64,000 nucleotides of DNA from Cryptomeria japonica (lineage: Eukaryota > Streptophyta > Pinopsida > Cupressales > Cupressaceae), in NCBI RefSeq assembly GCF_030272615.1, contig NC_081405.1, forward strand, positions 652,386,920-652,450,919, read 5' to 3'. Numbering within the stretch: the first letter of the stretch is position 1; the number at the start of each line of letters is the position of its first letter. A model generated the notes under the pieces. That model was not told where the DNA came from. It saw only the letters and a list, made by a program, of their open reading frames with translations, and made no database searches. Shown here one piece after another: positions 23,501 through 34,034 of this stretch. The position numbers were made by a program, and so were the translations under genes.

Positions 23501-24123
23501 ATGCCTTTTTCCCTTAAAGTGAACAAATTTAGGAAGAAGAGTTTCATGGAGCTAGGGCCCACTATAGTTAACCCTCCTATTTTAATGAAAAACTCCTTCA
23601 AAGGGCTGCTCCTATGGTGATCTTTTTGCACATCATAAAACTAGGCCAATGTTTCAAAATCAGAAAGCTCTAATAAATTTGATGCCTCACTGAGCTTAAA
23701 AACATTCCTTAATTCATCACCATTGATTTCTATTAGGGCTCCTCTATTGACATTCCTCACACATCTAGCAACAGGATCATAATTGTGTGTGATTTGGGTT
23801 AGTAAATCTACATCCATAAAAACCCCAAGGACTATGAGCCTCCCCACGTCTAGTTCCCATATGTTATTCATTGGGGAACTAGCATGTCTCTGACTGAACC
23901 CCACCTTAAAAAGACCCAACCCTCAAATCCCTATTTGTGAATCCCTTAACCATCTACCTTTTTCATACAAACCATCTCCAATCCTTAGACGGGGGGCTCT
24001 AGGAACCAATTCTTTGATTTTGGCTGCATTATTCGTAGACATAATCAATTGTTCCAGGATGTCATCACATATATTTCTATCTTGATAATTTACCTTCCCT
24101 ATGAAATCCCTTCTTGGTTCCAT
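20506..24123 (-). pseudogene. ORF1, ~1,206-codon accessory protein within the LTR of element G
   Basis: I do not recognise the function. The start MEPRRDFIGKVNYQDRNIC is at 24123, and the end (EKDF then TAA at 20506) agrees with the copy ending at 63135. Residues 1-480 look globular, with conserved blocks LRIGDGLYEKGRWLRDSQIG, HYMLMMAQILNPSLAVTFYY, KVDRPFGWYSLLMHIFLFKG and KRAVCKGRPHQFHFLEDLI. A basic stretch near residue 620 (SPKRKRVGKEVQ) resembles a nuclear localisation signal. The C-terminal third is acidic and coiled-coil rich. It has no RT, protease or zinc knuckle. Damage includes a TGA near 23922, an eight-base deletion near 23490, and a one-base deletion near 21262 that restores the starting frame. 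The globular part vaguely resembles plant transposon-encoded accessory proteins, but that is inference. Confidence 0.75.
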
Positions 24124-25780
24124 CCCGTAAATGTAATTATATCAATTTAGATTCAAACCAAACTCTGATAAAGCAAGCATACAGAAAACCTGATTATCAA
24201 ACTGTAATTAGCAAGTAAGACATAAAAAACCTGTTACTGTCTTGAAGAAATTCGCTTTGCACCACCTCCCCTGCAACAAACTCATCTTAATACGACAGCT
24301 TAGCATTGACTTAAGATATTAACCCCGCATGCTTCAGCTATCAATTCCGAATTGAACTTGCAAATCAAATTCAAAAAATGGGCTCCAACGGATCACAAGT
24401 TTTCTGAGTATTTCCCTATTTTGTTATTTTGTCATTTCGCAGAGTTTAAAACCCTCGCACCTTTCCTTTGCGAAGAAACGACGTTCGTCAAATCCTTGGA
24501 AACTTGCACTGCCTTTACTTCTTCTGGTCCTACTGAATTAGTGACAGGCCCCACCTTCCTTTTGCTACTTTGTGAAAGGTAAACATTCAGCACTTCAATT
24601 GTGTGAAACCATGTTGGTTGTCCAATCATTTTCCACTTGCCCGATCTTTACCACCCATAGTGATCGCCAATCTTTTTTCCTAACTGCACACAACCATCAT
24701 CACTAGCGGTTTTTTCTATTTCATGAAAGATAAACTTTGGGCATCTTTGCCCAGTGAAACAATGCCCATCGTTGGATCCATCTCAAGATGTACACCATTT
24801 AATGGACTCAAACCTTAAAGTGGGCCCTTGGCTTGGAAACGACATGATTTTCTTCATCACTGGCAAATGAATCTTACGTGTCAATCAGCTATTTGCTCAG
24901 ATAACTCCATTGGGCTCCATTCTAGGGCCTCTACGTGTTTTACTTTACCATTTTTTAATACAACCGTCGGTTAAACCAAAGTGGGCCCTCAACAATCCTT
25001 TGGAGCCACGCGCATTTGACAAGTCACCACTTCTCTCAACAGAGCAACCCATTTGTCCTACCATGTCATCCACTGAGTGATGGTCACATCACTTCACTAC
25101 TTCGTGAATGGCAATCTTCATTTTATTTGAGGTTGCAAATCCACACGAGCCGTCCGATCAACTACAAGTTGATCAGTCTTTAAAACCATGACCCGCTTAT
25201 CCTTTGGGCCCACCAACCTTTTATCCACTTCACGAACACTAAACCTTTGGCAACTCTTCTTCATGAAGCAATGACAATTGTTAGATCTTTGGAAACTGCT
25301 CACCTATTAACCTTTTCATGACCACCTTGCCTGGGCCCTCCACTTTTTCGCTACTTCGTGAAAGGTAAAACACGGATATCTTTCGGTCATGAATCTACGT
25401 GCACCATTGGATCAATTCCACATTGATTGTCCTTTAACCAAAGGAACCACTTATCTCTGGGACCCGCCAACTCTTTTTCTATTTTGCAGAGGGTAAATCA
25501 CAAGTATCTTGGGCTATCGAAGCAACCCAAGCCATTGGATTCAATACAAGATGCATTCCTTTGACCTGACTAACAATCCTTTGGTTGGGCCCACTTACCC
25601 TTTTCATTGCTTTGCATATGGTAAACCATGGGCATCTCTTCTTTGTGAACCAACGCACACCGTAGGATCAACTTTGACTTGCATGATTATTAAGAAGCCC
25701 GACAAAGGTTACAAACAAGACATAGGAAAAGGCATAAAAATTAAGAATCATTTAAAACCTACCTAGGGAGAACCTAAAGG
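24124..25780 (-). repeat. ~130-bp tandem array of the G LTR (5' LTR copy)
   Basis: Units with CTTTCGCTACTTCGTGAAAGG-like cores recur near 25090, 25222, 25347, 25475 and 25603 (spacing 125-132), with older units at 24431, 24558 and 24718. Most carry GGGCCCACC or GGGCCC beside the core. It lies between the LTR start and ORF1. Confidence 0.7.
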
Positions 25781-26122
25781 GGGGAACACCTACATGATGG
25801 AGAGACCCTTCCACTTAAGTGGAAAAATTAATGCAAGACAGGAATGCAAGGGTTTTTAAAATATATAAAGGGTTAAATTTTTCCAAAACCTTAAACCCTC
25901 TTTGACTTAAAATACATAGGCAAAAAGGCTATGCCAAACACATCTTTGCAAATTCTTAGCCAATTATGGGACAAGAATACCCAATTTTCTAAACAGTGAT
26001 AACAACAGCTCTAACTAGGGATGGTTGATTGCGAGATCAACATAAGAATTCAAAAACTCTGGAGAATAGACTAAAACACAAGCCCAAAAACAACAAGCAT
26101 AAACAAACCTATTATGTACAGA

Positions 26123-26286
26123 CAAAACACAAAGGCAACAAGGCTATGCCAAACACATCTTTGACCCTTAAATTTTTCCAAAACCTTAAACCCTCTTTGA
26201 CTCAAAACACAAAGGCAACAAGGCTATGCCAAACACATCTTTGCGAATTATGGGACAAGAATACCTAATTTTCTAAACAGTGATAA
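26123..26286 (-). repeat. Extra duplicated fragment of the G LTR start
   Basis: Directly outside the 5' LTR, AAAGGCAACAAGGCTATGCC with ACACATCTTTG appears twice more (26129 and 26211), along with the GGGACAAGAATACC and CTAAACAGTGATAAC segments of the LTR start. This is either a remnant of an older LTR or a local duplication. It stops where the copia C1 LTR sequence begins. Confidence 0.55.
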
Positions 26287-26342
26287 CACCCCCCCCTCTT
26301 AGTACCGGTTCGGTACTAACTGTTCATCATTTATTCATCAAT

Positions 26343-26354
26343 TGGTATCAAAGC
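26343..26354 (+). other. Copia C1 primer-binding site
   Basis: TGGTATCAAAGC lies two bases after the LTR end and differs by one base from the initiator-Met-type site TGGTATCAGAGC kept in C3 (48561-48572). Confidence 0.75.
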
Positions 26355-26411
26355 ATCTTCTAGGTCCTCTATGCTGTTAGCTTAACCAATTGAGGTAAAG
26401 ATCCTACTCTA

Positions 26412-27297
26412 ATGATGAAGAGGGAAGGTCCAAAGTTCAATAGATAACTTTAAAATATGGAAGGACAGAATGAAGATATACATCAAAAGTATGGGTGCTC
26501 AACATTGGAGCTGTTGAGAATGCTTATGTTATCCCTACTAGTACTCTCACTGATGATCAAAAGAGAGAGATTTAGGAGAATGGGCAAGTCATGGAAGCCC
26601 TAATCAGCAATTTATCTGACATTAAGTTTATTGATTTTCAGGATAAAGAGAATCCCAAAGAAGTATGGGATGCCAATGAGAATATCTATGGTGGTGATGA
26701 GCATGTGAAACAAGATAAGGAAGAAAGCCTTAGGGGAAAGTTTGAAGACATGCAAATGGTTGAAGGAGAGACCATTCAAAAATATGGAATAAGAATCAAA
26801 ACTGTTGTTGGAGATATCAAGAGTGCAGGTGGTAAAATGGAAGATTCCAATGTTGTTAGCAAAGTTTTGAGATCCTTATTACCAGTCTATGCAATAAGGG
26901 TTGCTGCTATTCAGGAGTTGACGTCTATAGACAAGACAAAGGTATCCCTGGACTCCATCATTGCAAAGTTAATAGCTTATGAGATAAATAATTATAATGG
27001 TAATATTCAGAAGACTGAATCAGCTTTCAGAACATATGTAGCACCATCTAAAAAAGGCAAAGAAACTAGTACCAGTGGTGAAATAAGACAAAGCAGAGAA
27101 ATGGATGATGAGGAGATCCTAACGGAATTTGAAGCTCTTCTTGCTAAGAGACTTCCTAAGGGAACTACTAAATACAGAGGTAAGCTCCCTTTGAAATGTT
27201 TTTCTTGTAACCAGATAGGACATATTTTTGTAAACTGTCCTAATGGTGATAATAAGGACAAACCGGAAAAGTTCAAGAAGTTCAAAGGAGGAAACTG
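26412..27297 (+). pseudogene. gag: Copia C1 gag
   Basis: The ATG at 26412 (MMKREGPKF) is supported by C2 and C3. A one-base deletion about 30 bases later shifts the frame, and stops near 26515-26590 follow. The main open part (26591-27297) carries the UBN2/copia gag domain (MEALISNLSDIKFIDFQDKE, KFEDMQMVEGETIQKYGIRI, LLPVYAIRVAAIQEL) and one CCHC zinc knuckle, CFSCNQIGHIFVNC, near 27200. A TGA at 27295, where C3 has TGG, ends it before the protease. Confidence 0.85.
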
Positions 27298-27299
27298 AA

Positions 27300-28730
27300 G
27301 AAAATATTTTGTAGCAGTTGATGAAGGTGTCACTGATGAGGAATCAGAAGATCAAGAAAGTGAAGATATTGTGTTTGTAGTAGTAAAGGAAGATGTGTTA
27401 GATAAGAAGGCTCTTGTCTCCCTTTTTGATAATTCCAATGAGTGGATTATTGATAGTGGATATTCTCACCATATGACTTGTGACCGGAGTAAGTTTCTAT
27501 CTCTGGAAGAGTATGATGGTGGTGTGGTTCATTTTGGTAATGATGCACCATGTATGGTAAAAGGCAAAGGGTCCATCTCTCTGAAAGGAAAAAGCAGTGT
27601 TGATAATGTGTATTGGGTAGAAGATCTCAGATACAACCTTTTGGGTGTTGCCCAGCTAAATGATAATGGACTCACTCTGGAATTCAAAGATGGATGTGTA
27701 AAATAAAAGGTAAGAGTGGTGAACTAATGGCCACCAGTATGTAGACCAAAGGTAACCTATTTCAGTTGAATGCTAATGTCAATACATGTCTAATGGCTAA
27801 GTTTGATGATAGCTGGATATGGCATAGGAGACTGCCATGTAAACTTTGATAATATTGTGAAGGCCAGTAAGATAAAGGTAGTTAGAGGATTGCCTGTGCT
27901 GAGAAAACCAAAAAATCCTTTGTGCAAAGAATGTCAACTGGGGAAAATGTCTTCCTCAACCTTCAAAGGTAAATCTTTCACTTAAGACAATTTACTTGAT
28001 CTTGTGCATACTGATTTGTGTGGTCCTATGAAAGCTAGGAGTGTGCAGGGAGATAGGTATTTTATGATTCTTACTGATGATTTCTCAAGAATGATGTGGG
28101 TCACATTCTTGAAAGATAAATTTGAAGCTTTTGGAAATTTCAAATCCTTTAGAGAATTGGTTGAAAAAGAAAGTGGTAAGAGAATTAAGTGCTTAAGAAC
28201 TGATCAAGGAGGAGAATTCACTTACGGTGAATTCAACAAGTACTATGAAGAGAATGGAATCAAGAGGCAACTATCTACCTCCCAGACTCCATAGCAGAAA
28301 GGCCTAGCAGAGAGAATCAACCGGACTATGGTTGAAGTAGCCAAAACTATGTTGATCCAAGGGAAGGTTGCTCACACCTTTTGGAGAGAAGTGGTGAGCA
28401 TTGTAGTCCACATAATGAATCGGGTACTCATCAAAAAGGGTAAGGATAAAACACCTTATAAGTATTGGACCGGTAAGACACCAGTGGTAAGCTACTTTAG
28501 AGTGTTTGGTAGCAAATTTTATAAGAGGAGTGAACATCAAAGCATGTTTAATGCTAAATGTGATGAGGGAATATTCCTAGGGTATTCCACAAAGAACAAA
28601 GCTCTCAAATGTTTCAATAATAGGACTTAGAGAATTGTTGAAAACATCAATGTTAGAATTGATGAAACCTCTGAGAAATGTGAAGAAACCAGCAGTGAGG
28701 AAGAAGGAGATGAACTGGTAGTAACCTTCT
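27300..28730 (+). pseudogene. Copia C1 protease and integrase
   Basis: The protease site is WIIDSGYSHHMT (27440-27480), with the usual Cys after DSG changed to Tyr. The integrase zinc finger is broken by a small deletion beside TGGCATAGGAGACTG near 27830; CKECQLGKMSSSTFKGKSF remains. The catalytic core shows HTDLCGPMKARS and LRTDQGGEFT. The nearby QTP*QKGLAERINR has TAG at 28292-28294 where C2 has CAG or CAA. A second TAG at 28729-28731 (VTF*E) is TGG in C2. Both stops are shared with C3. The frame is otherwise continuous up to the linker before RT. Confidence 0.85.
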
Positions 28731-28989
28731 AGGAATCGGTTTCAAAACAGCCTAGCACCAGTAACAGTGCTCCTACACCAGTAGATGTTGATGCTGATGA
28801 AGATGAGGATGAAGAAGAAAAGCAAGAGGAAACAACTAAGATCATTCCTAGGTATGAAAGTTGAATCATGATCCAAAGCAGATCATAGGAGACAAGGATG
28901 CGGGAATTATTACAAGAAGAAAGGTTAGAGAAAACTCTTGCATGATCTCTTAATTTGACCCTGAAACATTCAAAGAGGTACATAAAGAT

Positions 28990-30379
28990 GAAGACTGGAT
29001 CAAGGCAATGGAAGAGGAACTTGACCAGATAGAAAAGAATGGTACATGGTCTTTGGTACCCAGAGCTGAGCATAAAAATATCATAGGCACCAAATGGGTT
29101 TTTAGAAATAAACTAAATGAAGATGGCACTGTGGTAAGAAACAAATCCAAATTGGTGTGCAAAGGATATGCTCAAGAAGAAGGAGAAGACTATGGAGAAA
29201 CCTTTTCTCCTGTAGCCAGATTGGAAGGAGTTCATATGCTTCTTGCATATGCAACATTCAAGGGATTCAAAGTATATCAAATGGATGTAAAATCTACATT
29301 CCTGGATAGAATACTAGAAGAGGAGGTGTATATAGAGCAACCAAATGGGTTTTCCCTATAAGAAGATAGTGACATGGTGTGTAGGCTGCATAAGGCCTTG
29401 TATGGACTAAAGTAGGCACCTAGAGCATGGTATGAACACTTACACTCCCATCTTGTGAAGATTGGATTTGAGAGAACAAGTGAAGATAGCAATATCTATC
29501 TGAAGTTAGAAGGAGATCAGATTCTAATCTATGAGGTATTTGTTGATGGCATAATCTTTGGAGGAGATGACAAGATGAGTCATGATTTTGTAGATGAGAT
29601 GAAAAAGGAGTTTGAGATGTCACTTATAGGGGAGATTAAGTTCTTCATTGGACTATAGATTAAACAAATGAAAGATGGAATCTTTATCACTCAGTCCAAG
29701 TATGTCAAAGAAGTGTTGAAGACTTTTGGCATGGAAGATAGCAAATCGGTTCATACACCGATAGTGACCGGTTGTAAACTATCAAAGGAGGATGACTTGG
29801 TGTTGGTAAATGAGAAAGAATACCGATCAATGATTGGTAAATTGCACTATGTAGTACATAGTAGACCAGACATTGCACATGCAGTGGGCATTACTACACG
29901 GTTCCAGAAAAGCCCAAGAGAATCCCACTTGGTAGCAGTCAAGCAGATTCTGAGATATCTGAAGGGAACTATTGACTATGGATTATGGTATCCATATAGT
30001 AATGATTTCAACCTGAAAGTGTTTATAGATGCTGACTGGGCTGATAATGTGGATGACTGGAAGAGCACAACTGGTGGTGCATTCTTTCTTGGTGGTAGAC
30101 TAGTCTCATGGATGAGTAAGAAGCAGAGGTATATCTATCAGTCTGTAGTAGAAGCGGAGTATGTTGCAGCATTTATGAACTGCACCCAGACATTCTGGAT
30201 GAAGCATTTATTAAATGGATTCAATGTTCCTATATCTGAACTGGTAAGTATACTTTGTGACAACACAAGTACGATTAACATCTCCAAGAATCCGGTTTTA
30301 CATTCTAGAACCAATCACTTTGAGATGAAGTATCATTTCTTGAGGGAAAAGGTTCAAAACAAAGAGATTGTATTGGAAC
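28990..30379 (+). pseudogene. Copia C1 reverse transcriptase and RNase H, 5' part
   Basis: The RT begins near [18 protein letters not shown] and includes [31 protein letters not shown] and [10 protein letters not shown] (TAG follows at 29413). The catalytic box reads VFVDGIIFGG: the second Asp of the expected VDD is Gly, so this RT should be inactive even without its stops. TAG at 29656-29658 replaces CAG seen in C3. RNase H (29668-30379) has IDADWADNVDDWKSTTGG and VVEAEYVAAFMNCTQTFWMK. The frame is cut at 30379 by a solo LTR; the missing C-terminus continues at 31880. Confidence 0.85.
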
Positions 30380-31879
30380 TGTAGACACCCAAAAATGGTC
30401 AACGCTTGCGAGGTCATACTTTAACATTTGCGCATTGCCTCATTTTAGGTTTTTGCATCGCATTAACATTTCTCCTATGTCACGCACTTGGTCTTTATCA
30501 TTTGTGAACATCGAGTCATTCTTCTACATTATTCAATCATCTCATCCTCAAATTTGGTCTTCTCGACAACATTATCTAGTCATGATTTTGATCAATTTTA
30601 TCCTGTCGCATCAATGTGTGTATTTATTTGTCATCATTTTGGACATCGTCAATCCTAATTAGGGTTTTGTCCTCCTAGCAATCTTATCAATCTTATCATC
30701 AATCTTATCATTTTGGACATCGTCAATCCTAATTAGGGTTTTGTCCTCTTTTCAATCTTGTCGATTTATCATCAATTCTTCAATCTTGTCATCAATCGCT
30801 GTCATGTGCAATCTTGTCATTTTGCGATCAATTTGTCATTGATCGTGGTCGTTATCAATCTTGTCATTTGGCAATCATTTTGTCATCGATCATTGTCTAT
30901 CTCAATTATGTCAATTTGGATCAATTTGTCATTGTTCCTTGTCAATTGGCGCATTTTCTCAAATCAAATCATTTTGTCGTATTGGTCATTTATCAAAATC
31001 AAATCATGACATTAATTATCTCTAATCAAGACCTAATTGTCATCTTCGCATTTCTAATTCGTCTTCTAGGGTTTTATGATTTGGTCATTTAACCTAATTT
31101 GCCATTTCTTCCTCTAGGATTACTAAATTATTTATTAATCCTAAGTCTTCTTATTACAATTAAATCTTTATTTAATTGGCTAATTATTCCTCTTTGTGAA
31201 TTGATTAATAAATGAAAAATTATTAATTAATTCACTAATTCACTAAATCCTATTTTTCATCAATTTCTAATTCCAATTTCCTAATTGGTCATCAATTTCA
31301 ATTTCCTAATTCTATGGGAGTGGCATTTCAATTTGTCATGAAATTGTCATAATTGATTAATCAATCAATTTTGACATGAAATGTGTCATAATAAATCAAT
31401 CAAAATTGTGCATGGAAAGTGCATAATTTGCATAATTTGTCATAATTAACATATTGATTTGCAATTTCCATTTGAATTGCATCATGCCAATCTTGTCACT
31501 TCTCCAATTTCTCTATAAATTGGATAATTTTTCTTCAATCAACCCCTTCAATCACTTCATGAATTCTAAATTGCTAACAAACTACTGAATTTTTGTTCTA
31601 GTACTCTTGAGCTTTTTGCTTTCAATTGTGAGAGCACTTGTAGGTGAGATCCACAAAACTATTGAAGAGGAAAGAACAACAATGGAGCCGCATGGAAGGA
31701 GTATTCAATCTTGAATCTGGTTTGCATAATGTTTTCTTTTGAATGCTTCATTTTTATACCTCTATTGAATGTGCATTAAATTAGGTTCATTTGCATTGAG
31801 TTTTCCTATGATTGAGCTATCCATGTAGTGTTTTGATTGATCTACTTGTCTTGTGATGAATCCTAATTTCTACGCTACA
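30380..31879. mobile_element. Solo LTR, 1.5 kb, inserted in copia C1
   Basis: It starts TGTAGACACCC and ends TACGCTACA, with five-base inverted ends TGTAG/CTACA. The target site is duplicated exactly: GGAAC at 30375-30379 and 31880-31884. Removing it and one GGAAC restores the C1 sequence seen in C2 and C3 (TTGGAACATGTTTC). No coding region, PBS or polypurine tract is inside, so this is a solo LTR left by recombination. A TATA box lies at 31514-31520 (CTCTATAAATTGG). The first part has a duplicated block (TCCTAATTAGGGTTTTGTCC at 30651 and again near 30727) and many CAATCTTGTCAT repeats. Its family is not otherwise present in the window. Confidence 0.85.
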
Positions 31880-31997
31880 GGAACATGTTTCTAGTAAGGA
31901 GAAGTTAATAGACATATTCACCAAGCCTCTACTGAAGGCTACCTTTACCTATTTGAGAAGTGAATTAGGGGTGTTTCCCCTTCAAGAGGTGAAATAA
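31880..31997 (+). pseudogene. Copia C1 RNase H, C-terminal remainder
   Basis: After the solo LTR the polyprotein resumes (EHVSSKEKLIDIFTKPLLKA ... GVFPLQEVK) and ends at TAA 31995-31997, as in C3 (stop at 52701). Confidence 0.8.
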
Positions 31998-32245
31998 AAG
32001 TGTGTGCTCCACATCAGTCAGGGCTTACATTGATATATGTTTTTCAGGATTGGTGTGTGAAAGGATGATACTCCTTAGGGGGAGCAACATAGTGGGACAT
32101 ATTTGTTTGTGCCTCCACTTTGGCATTGTTGTCAAAGGGGGAGAAGATGTAAATCAGAGAAGATATCTGCAATATTGGGGAGAAGATGTGAAGCTGAAGA
32201 AAAAATATATCTTTGTATATTGCCATCAATGCCAAAGGGGGAGAT
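31998..32245 (+). other. C1 3' untranslated region with three polypurine tracts
   Basis: Three GGGGGA-containing tracts occur: CTTAGGGGGAGCAAC (about 32076), TTGTCAAAGGGGGAGAAG (about 32130) and AATGCCAAAGGGGGAGAT next to the LTR (32231-32245). The last is the expected plus-strand primer. The same three tracts occur in C2, C3 and H. Confidence 0.65.
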
Positions 32246-33752
32246 AGTTGGCATATGTGCAGAGTATGATGACATGATGATATTATATGTTGTCATTGAT
32301 GTCAATATGCTGAAGAGTGAACTGGTATATTGAAGTAAGCAACTTACAAAAGAATCGGTATGATGTAGTGAACCGGTATATGTGAAAAAGTGAAGTGGTA
32401 TGTCTATCCAAGTGAACCGGTATGTTGGAATGTGAACCGGTATATGAAATGTTTTGTATCAAGGTTTCATATGGTATGACTACCGGTTAGTAGTCTTAGC
32501 TTCAGGGTTTCTGGTTGAAGTGTTCCAAGCCTATGCGATTCAATTGATGACATTGTGTGATGAGTTAGCATTGTAATGAAGAACTGATTGTGTTGCCACA
32601 CTAGCCTTGTGCACCTGAAGGATCTTGCATGAAGGAGATTGATCCTATCTACCTTAGGAATGTGCATAGTCTCTATAAATGGTGGAGAATGCATGATGGG
32701 TTATTAGCCTCCAAGAAGTGGTGAAGAATGAATGATGAAGAACGTCTTGAGATCTGTTCAAGACTATTATAATCAATGCAATATGTTCAATGGTTAGGAT
32801 TGAACTGACTGTATTGCTTAACCTAAATGTTTAGGTTTTAGGGTTTATGCTACCGACCTATATGTTTCCTATAAGGTTGATATTGTTTTTCATGTTGAAT
32901 TTGTTGGCAAATGTTATGTGTGTATCTAAGTGCAGAGATACGTGATTCTTGCCAGACCAGATAAGAGAATAGATACCTGTAGAGTGTGATTGTAGAAGGA
33001 AGGAACTAAAGCGGATCTGCATTGGCATTGAAGTGCTATTAATAGATCATTGTAATACCTATTGACCTCTAACCACCTCAATAGTTGGAAAATCCCTTAA
33101 CAGGGTAGCTTTAACCAGCTTGCTATAAATCCTTTAACAGGGTGACTCACAATCTATGAGTTTTTGAAATCCTCTAACAAGGTAACCTTTAATAGGGTTT
33201 AACCCTTAACTAGGTATTTTAACCATCCCTTAATCGGGTGATCACTAACAGGATCAATTCCTAATAGAACATATTGTAAAATTCTCTAACCGAACTAGCC
33301 TCCTAACAGAGCGGACTTCAAAAGGGTTCAAAGAATAGCTTGTGGGTATTCATCCCCACCGTGGTTTTTCCCAGTTGGGTTTCCAAGTGAAAAAATATGT
33401 GTGTTATGTGTGATGCTCTTTCATGTGATGCTTTATTATTTTCTTTCAAGCGGTAAAGCATGTTGAACCAGTAAGTCTTTACATTTATGTTGATGTATCA
33501 CTAGTGTATGCATATGGGTGAAGTGGAAATAAGATGTTATATTGTGTCAAAATTTAAGAGTTACCGGTTTATGTCTTTCACATTCTTACCGTGTTTAACT
33601 GACAGTAATTTGGTTTCGACTGGTGTTATTGCTTGGCAATCAAGTGCAGAGCTTTTTAGTCAAACTGATTTAAGGAAAAGTGTTTTTCCTGTACTAATTC
33701 TCCCCCCCTCTCAGTACCGGTTTGGTACTAACTCTTCATCATTTATTCATCA
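32246..33752 (+). repeat. C1 3' LTR
   Basis: It begins AGTTGGCAT (TGTTGGCAT in C3) and ends CATTTATTCATCA. Visible parts are a block of GAACCGGTATAT motifs (32320-32450), a TATA box at 32674-32680, a telo-box-like TTTAGGGTTTA, an array of CTTTAACAGGGT motifs (33090-33300), the plant-LTR string GGTTTTTCCCAGTTGGG (33363) and a C-run with hairpin AGTACCGGTTTGGTACT (33714-33730). Confidence 0.8.
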
Positions 33753-34034
33753 GAAATGCATCAACCGGAAACCTTGAAGCTGAGACTACCAACTGGTAGT
33801 CATATCAAATGAAACCTTGATACAAACTTTGCAAATACCAGTTCACAATCCAACATACCGGTTCACCTTTTTGCATATACTGGTTCACATCATCATACTG
33901 GTTCACTTCATACCATCATACCAGTTCTCTTTCCAGTTTTCTTACTTCAATATACCGGTTCATACTTTAGCATATTGACATCAATGACAACATACAATAT
34001 CATCATGTCATAAAACTCTGCACATATGCCAACA
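33753..34034 (-). repeat. Fragment of a copia LTR, 5' end
   Basis: On the minus strand it begins TGTTGGCATATGTGC at 34034 and continues for ~280 bases of the C-type U3, including several ACCGGTT motifs. It then stops abruptly at the C1 LTR end. It lacks TATA, R and U5. Confidence 0.65.

Larger units (their letters stand above)
19589..26120 (-). repeat. 5' LTR of gypsy element G, 6.5 kb, containing ORF1
   Basis: The minus-strand LTR begins TGTACATAATAGG at 26120 and ends ...AGAGCAACA at 19589, four bases before the PBS. Its start agrees with the start of the 3' LTR at 13468. In order it contains about 340 bases of unique start, the ~130-bp repeat array, ORF1 (24123-20506), a TATA box (20430-20422) and about 830 bases without ORFs, presumably R and U5. 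The copy at 57.6-63.35 kb keeps the same order. At 6.5 kb it is far longer than usual plant LTRs. Confidence 0.75.
26287..33752 (+). mobile_element. Ty1/copia element C1, 5'-truncated, holding a solo LTR
   Basis: Only the last ~54 bases of the 5' LTR remain (26287-26340), followed by the PBS, gag, protease, integrase, RT, RNase H (IN before RT identifies copia) and a complete 3' LTR (32246-33752). A 1,500-base solo LTR of another family lies inside the RNase H region. Many stops and at least two frameshifts are present. No target-site duplication can be checked because the 5' end is lost. Confidence 0.85.

Noticed and set aside
30435-31092. ORFs inside the solo LTR
   Set aside because: Low-complexity Ile/Phe/His-rich reading of TCAATCTTGTCAT repeats, no start context and no protein features.
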